Below, one piece after another: positions 61,981 through 64,000 of a stretch of 64,000 nt of DNA; the first letter of the stretch is position 1; every line of letters begins with the position of its first letter. The notes under the pieces are model-generated. The model was not told the DNA's origin. It was given only the letters and a program-made list of their open reading frames with translations, and made no database searches. A program made the translations under genes and the position numbers. Location of the stretch: contig NZ_HG315685.1 in the NCBI RefSeq assembly GCF_000455365.1, positions 299,514 through 363,513 of the forward strand, read 5' to 3'. The DNA is from Halopiger djelfimassiliensis. GTDB lineage: Archaea > Halobacteriota > Halobacteria > Halobacteriales > Natrialbaceae.

Positions 61981-63176
61981 CAGTCACACCTCCGTTCGGG
62001 AAGGTCGCTCGGCCTGATGAGCGTATACACGATCCACTCGAGATCGCCGTCGGCCGCGTCGACCCGCGTTTCGAAGGAACAGACGAACCGCTCCGTCGAA
62101 CTCGCGTTGATGACGGCGTCGTTGACGATCGACGACGCCATGTCCGCGACGAACTGCGGGGCGCTCGCCTCGACCGGCGCGTCGAGGCGATCCTCGAGGC
62201 CACCAACCAGCGCTCGGCCGAGTTCCGTTGCGACGGTCCCAGTCAGGGCCTCCGCGTCGGACGACGGGGCGCGTTCGAACGCCGGCGTGGACGGCTCCGG
62301 GGTGAACGCGTTCGCTACCCGTTGCGTTGACGCCCGGTCGGTCAGTGCGAGGACGTACCCCTTCGGCGTCCCGGTCAACTCGATGACGACGCCCGCGTAC
62401 TCGTCGTCGGGAACCGTCTCCGAGAGCCGCTCCGCGGGAACGATTTCGAACGCCGAGGTCGTCGGGTCGACGGTTCCCGCGGCCATGGTTCGCGCCCGAT
62501 CGAGGAGCCTGTCGACGCCGGCATCGACGACATCCCGGAAGGGGGCGATCGGTTCGGTCTCCGGGTCGTCGGACCCGAGCAACGCCATCGTCGACGGCGC
62601 ATCGAGGAACTGGTAGAGAGACGCAACTGGTTCCCCGTCGGTTCCGTCACGAGTCGCGATCGAACTGCGCTGTGTGACGACGTAGTCGGACGCCCCGTCG
62701 CGACCGGCGGCGACGACCGACGGCGCGTCGTGTCGCCCGTCGGTAATCGGACTCGAGACGACGACCGGCGGCGACATCTCGACGGGGTCGGCCCGTTGCT
62801 CCGCCCAGCCGTCGATATACCCGCTGACCATCACGCTACAGAGTTCCGTCACGGCGTCCTCGTGTTTCGCAGTGTAGCCGTCCGCCGACGGCAACGCCGG
62901 CATGAAGGCCTCGGCCAACCGGCGTGCGTTCTCGCGGTCGAACACGAGCACGGCGTCGCCCGCGAGCGAACCCTCGAGCGAGATGCTGACCGTGACGGTG
63001 GCGTCGCTTTCGAACTCCTCGCGGAGTTCGGTCGCGGAGACGACGCCGAGCCGGGAGGCGTCGACGCCGGTTGCGATACCGGTCAAGCCGGTGAGTCGGT
63101 TGGTCGCGCTCGCCGCGCCGTCGACGGCCATCCGATCGAACGCTTCCAGTGTCTCGAGATCGACGTGGACGCCCAT
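61980..63176 (-). CDS. cheC: CheC family chemotaxis protein (two-domain)
   Basis: 398-residue CheC-type protein, twice the length of single-domain CheC. Each half opens with a helical region resembling the CheC/CheX repeat (AFDRMAVDGAASATNRLTGLTG and the later RLLDRARTMAAGTVDPTTSAF), with receptor/phosphatase-type segments AVLVFDRENARRLAEAFM, AVTELCSVMVSGYID and TELGRALVGGLEDRL. CheC dephosphorylates CheY-P and controls CheD. ATG at 63176 is used; GTG at 63188 overlaps the cheA stop by four bases (GTGA) and is a strong alternative. It is part of the cheA-cheC-cheD operon. Confidence 0.88.
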   Translation of the reverse strand: MGVHVDLETLEAFDRMAVDGAASATNRLTGLTGIATGVDASRLGVVSATELREEFESDATVTVSISLEGSLAGDAVLVFDRENARRLAEAFMPALPSADGYTAKHEDAVTELCSVMVSGYIDGWAEQRADPVEMSPPVVVSSPITDGRHDAPSVVAAGRDGASDYVVTQRSSIATRDGTDGEPVASLYQFLDAPSTMALLGSDDPETEPIAPFRDVVDAGVDRLLDRARTMAAGTVDPTTSAFEIVPAERLSETVPDDEYAGVVIELTGTPKGYVLALTDRASTQRVANAFTPEPSTPAFERAPSSDAEALTGTVATELGRALVGGLEDRLDAPVEASAPQFVADMASSIVNDAVINASSTERFVCSFETRVDAADGDLEWIVYTLIRPSDLPERRCD

Positions 63177-63184
63177 GGATTCGC

Positions 63185-64000
63185 TCACAGTGTATCGACG
63201 TCGAGGATCATGACGACCTCCCCTTCGCCTAGCACCGAGGCACCGCTGATCCCGGGCGCACCGCTCAGGACGCCTTCGAAGGGTTTGATCACGACCTCTT
63301 CCTGACCGACGACGTCGGAACATCGGAGACAGACCTGTCTGACGCTGTCTTTGATCCGAACGACCATGTCGTCGGTGGTGTGCTCCGCGTCCGGTACGTC
63401 GAGCCGATCGCCAAGCGACAGAAGCGGATAGACGCGATTGTCGTGGGTGATCGTCGACTGTCCCTCGACCGATTCGACGGTGACATCTTCGAACTCGGAG
63501 ATTTCGTCGATGTTCTTGATCGGGACGCCGTAGGTCTCGTCCCCGACGGTGACAAACAGGACACGAACGATGGCGACGCTGACCGGCAGCATCAGCGTGA
63601 TGCTGGTCCCCTCGTCGGGTTCGCTCTCGACGTTGATCGAGCCGTCCACGCCGCGGACGACCTGATTGACGACGTCCATCCCGACGCCACGACCGCTTAC
63701 CTCGGTCACCTCGTCGGTGGTCGAAAAGCCGGGGTGGAAGATCAGGTCGTACACTTCCGAGTCGTCGAGGAGTTTGACCTCGTCCTCGCCCATGATCCCC
63801 TGTTCGACCGCTTTGTTCCGGATCTTTTCGACGTCGAGGCCGCCACCGTCGTCCTCGACGGTCACGGAGACGCGATCCCGGTCGCGTTCGCCGACGAGCC
63901 TGATCGTCCCTTCGCGGGGTTTGCCCTTCCGTTCGCGCTCCTCGGGCGATTCGATCCCGTGGTCGACGGCGTTGCGGATGAGATGCATCAGCGGATCGCT
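63185..64000 (-). CDS. cheA: chemotaxis histidine kinase CheA, C-terminal part
   Basis: Partial: the gene runs past the right edge of the window, so the Hpt and dimerisation domains are not seen. Visible are the ATP-binding domain (MHLIRNAVDHGIESPEER, VEDDGGGLD, GRGVGMDVVNQVVRG, GTSITLMLPVSVA) and the CheW-like regulatory domain (VGDETYGVPIKNIDEI...YPLLSLGDRLDVPD...GASVLGEGEVVMILDVDTL). CheA phosphorylates CheY and CheB in response to transducers. Its stop overlaps the possible GTG start of cheC. The window edge cuts it upstream of residue SDPLMHL. Confidence 0.96.
   Translation of the reverse strand, partial: SDPLMHLIRNAVDHGIESPEERERKGKPREGTIRLVGERDRDRVSVTVEDDGGGLDVEKIRNKAVEQGIMGEDEVKLLDDSEVYDLIFHPGFSTTDEVTEVSGRGVGMDVVNQVVRGVDGSINVESEPDEGTSITLMLPVSVAIVRVLFVTVGDETYGVPIKNIDEISEFEDVTVESVEGQSTITHDNRVYPLLSLGDRLDVPDAEHTTDDMVVRIKDSVRQVCLRCSDVVGQEEVVIKPFEGVLSGAPGISGASVLGEGEVVMILDVDTL

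Overview
The window is a gene-dense, GC-rich piece of a halophilic archaeal chromosome (class Halobacteria; gene content suggests a Natrinema/Haloterrigena-like relative, which is inference). The evidence is the strongly acidic proteins (Asp/Glu-rich, few Lys), a tRNA without an encoded CCA, TATA-like boxes about 27 bases ahead of many start codons (leaderless promoters), many twin-arginine signals, and lineage markers: archaeal HMG-CoA reductase, fused siroheme decarboxylase, RdfA, an archaeal SMC-related protein, and cheC/cheD. No CRISPR array, intact insertion sequence or rRNA was seen.

Layout. 1-10.4 kb is housekeeping: isocitrate dehydrogenase, a secreted alpha/beta hydrolase, a GNAT enzyme, a divergent Nramp homologue, a CoA hydrolase/transferase, a cupin, a zinc-ribbon protein, HMG-CoA reductase and a universal stress protein. 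10.5-16.6 kb holds an amidohydrolase broken by a one-base deletion inside its metal-binding motif, an FtsX/MacB-type permease, an F420-type LLM oxidoreductase, a DUF106 membrane protein and a Gfo6-type sugar dehydrogenase. 16.8-21.7 kb is the NAD biosynthesis set nadA-nadB-(MFS transporter)-nadC. 22-24.7 kb holds an aldehyde dehydrogenase, a tRNA-Leu(UAA) beside partial copies of its 3' end, and a ferredoxin. 24.8-29.8 kb is one giant soluble sensor kinase with a GAF domain and ten PAS domains. 29.8-33.6 kb holds two tandem cyclophilins, an M14-type deacylase, an SDR and a Tat-exported DUF3006 protein. 33.6-35.9 kb is AT-richer and gene-poor, with an HTH/FilR1 regulator and a small secreted protein. 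35.9-38.6 kb is a convergent pair: a coiled-coil SMC-related ATPase and the rod-determining factor RdfA. 38.8-50.4 kb is a catabolic island. 51-59.3 kb holds a large FAD/Fe-S dehydrogenase, siroheme decarboxylase, a GNAT, a TrpD-like protein and a secreted CocE-type hydrolase. 59.8-64 kb is the end of a chemotaxis operon (cheA-cheC-cheD), then a RecA/KaiC-like ATPase and an acidic partner.

How genes work together. The catabolic island encodes an IclR regulator, a glutaryl-CoA dehydrogenase with the family's carboxylate-binding Arg and catalytic Glu, a TAXI-TRAP importer, an acyl-CoA ligase, a second acyl-CoA dehydrogenase, thiolase, 3-hydroxyacyl-CoA dehydrogenase and enoyl-CoA hydratase. Read together these could import a carboxylic acid (possibly glutarate), activate it, decarboxylate it to crotonyl-CoA and take it to acetyl-CoA. 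The other associations worth attention are the SMC-like/RdfA cell-shape pair, the transporter inside the nad cluster, and the ATPase/acidic-protein pair after cheD.
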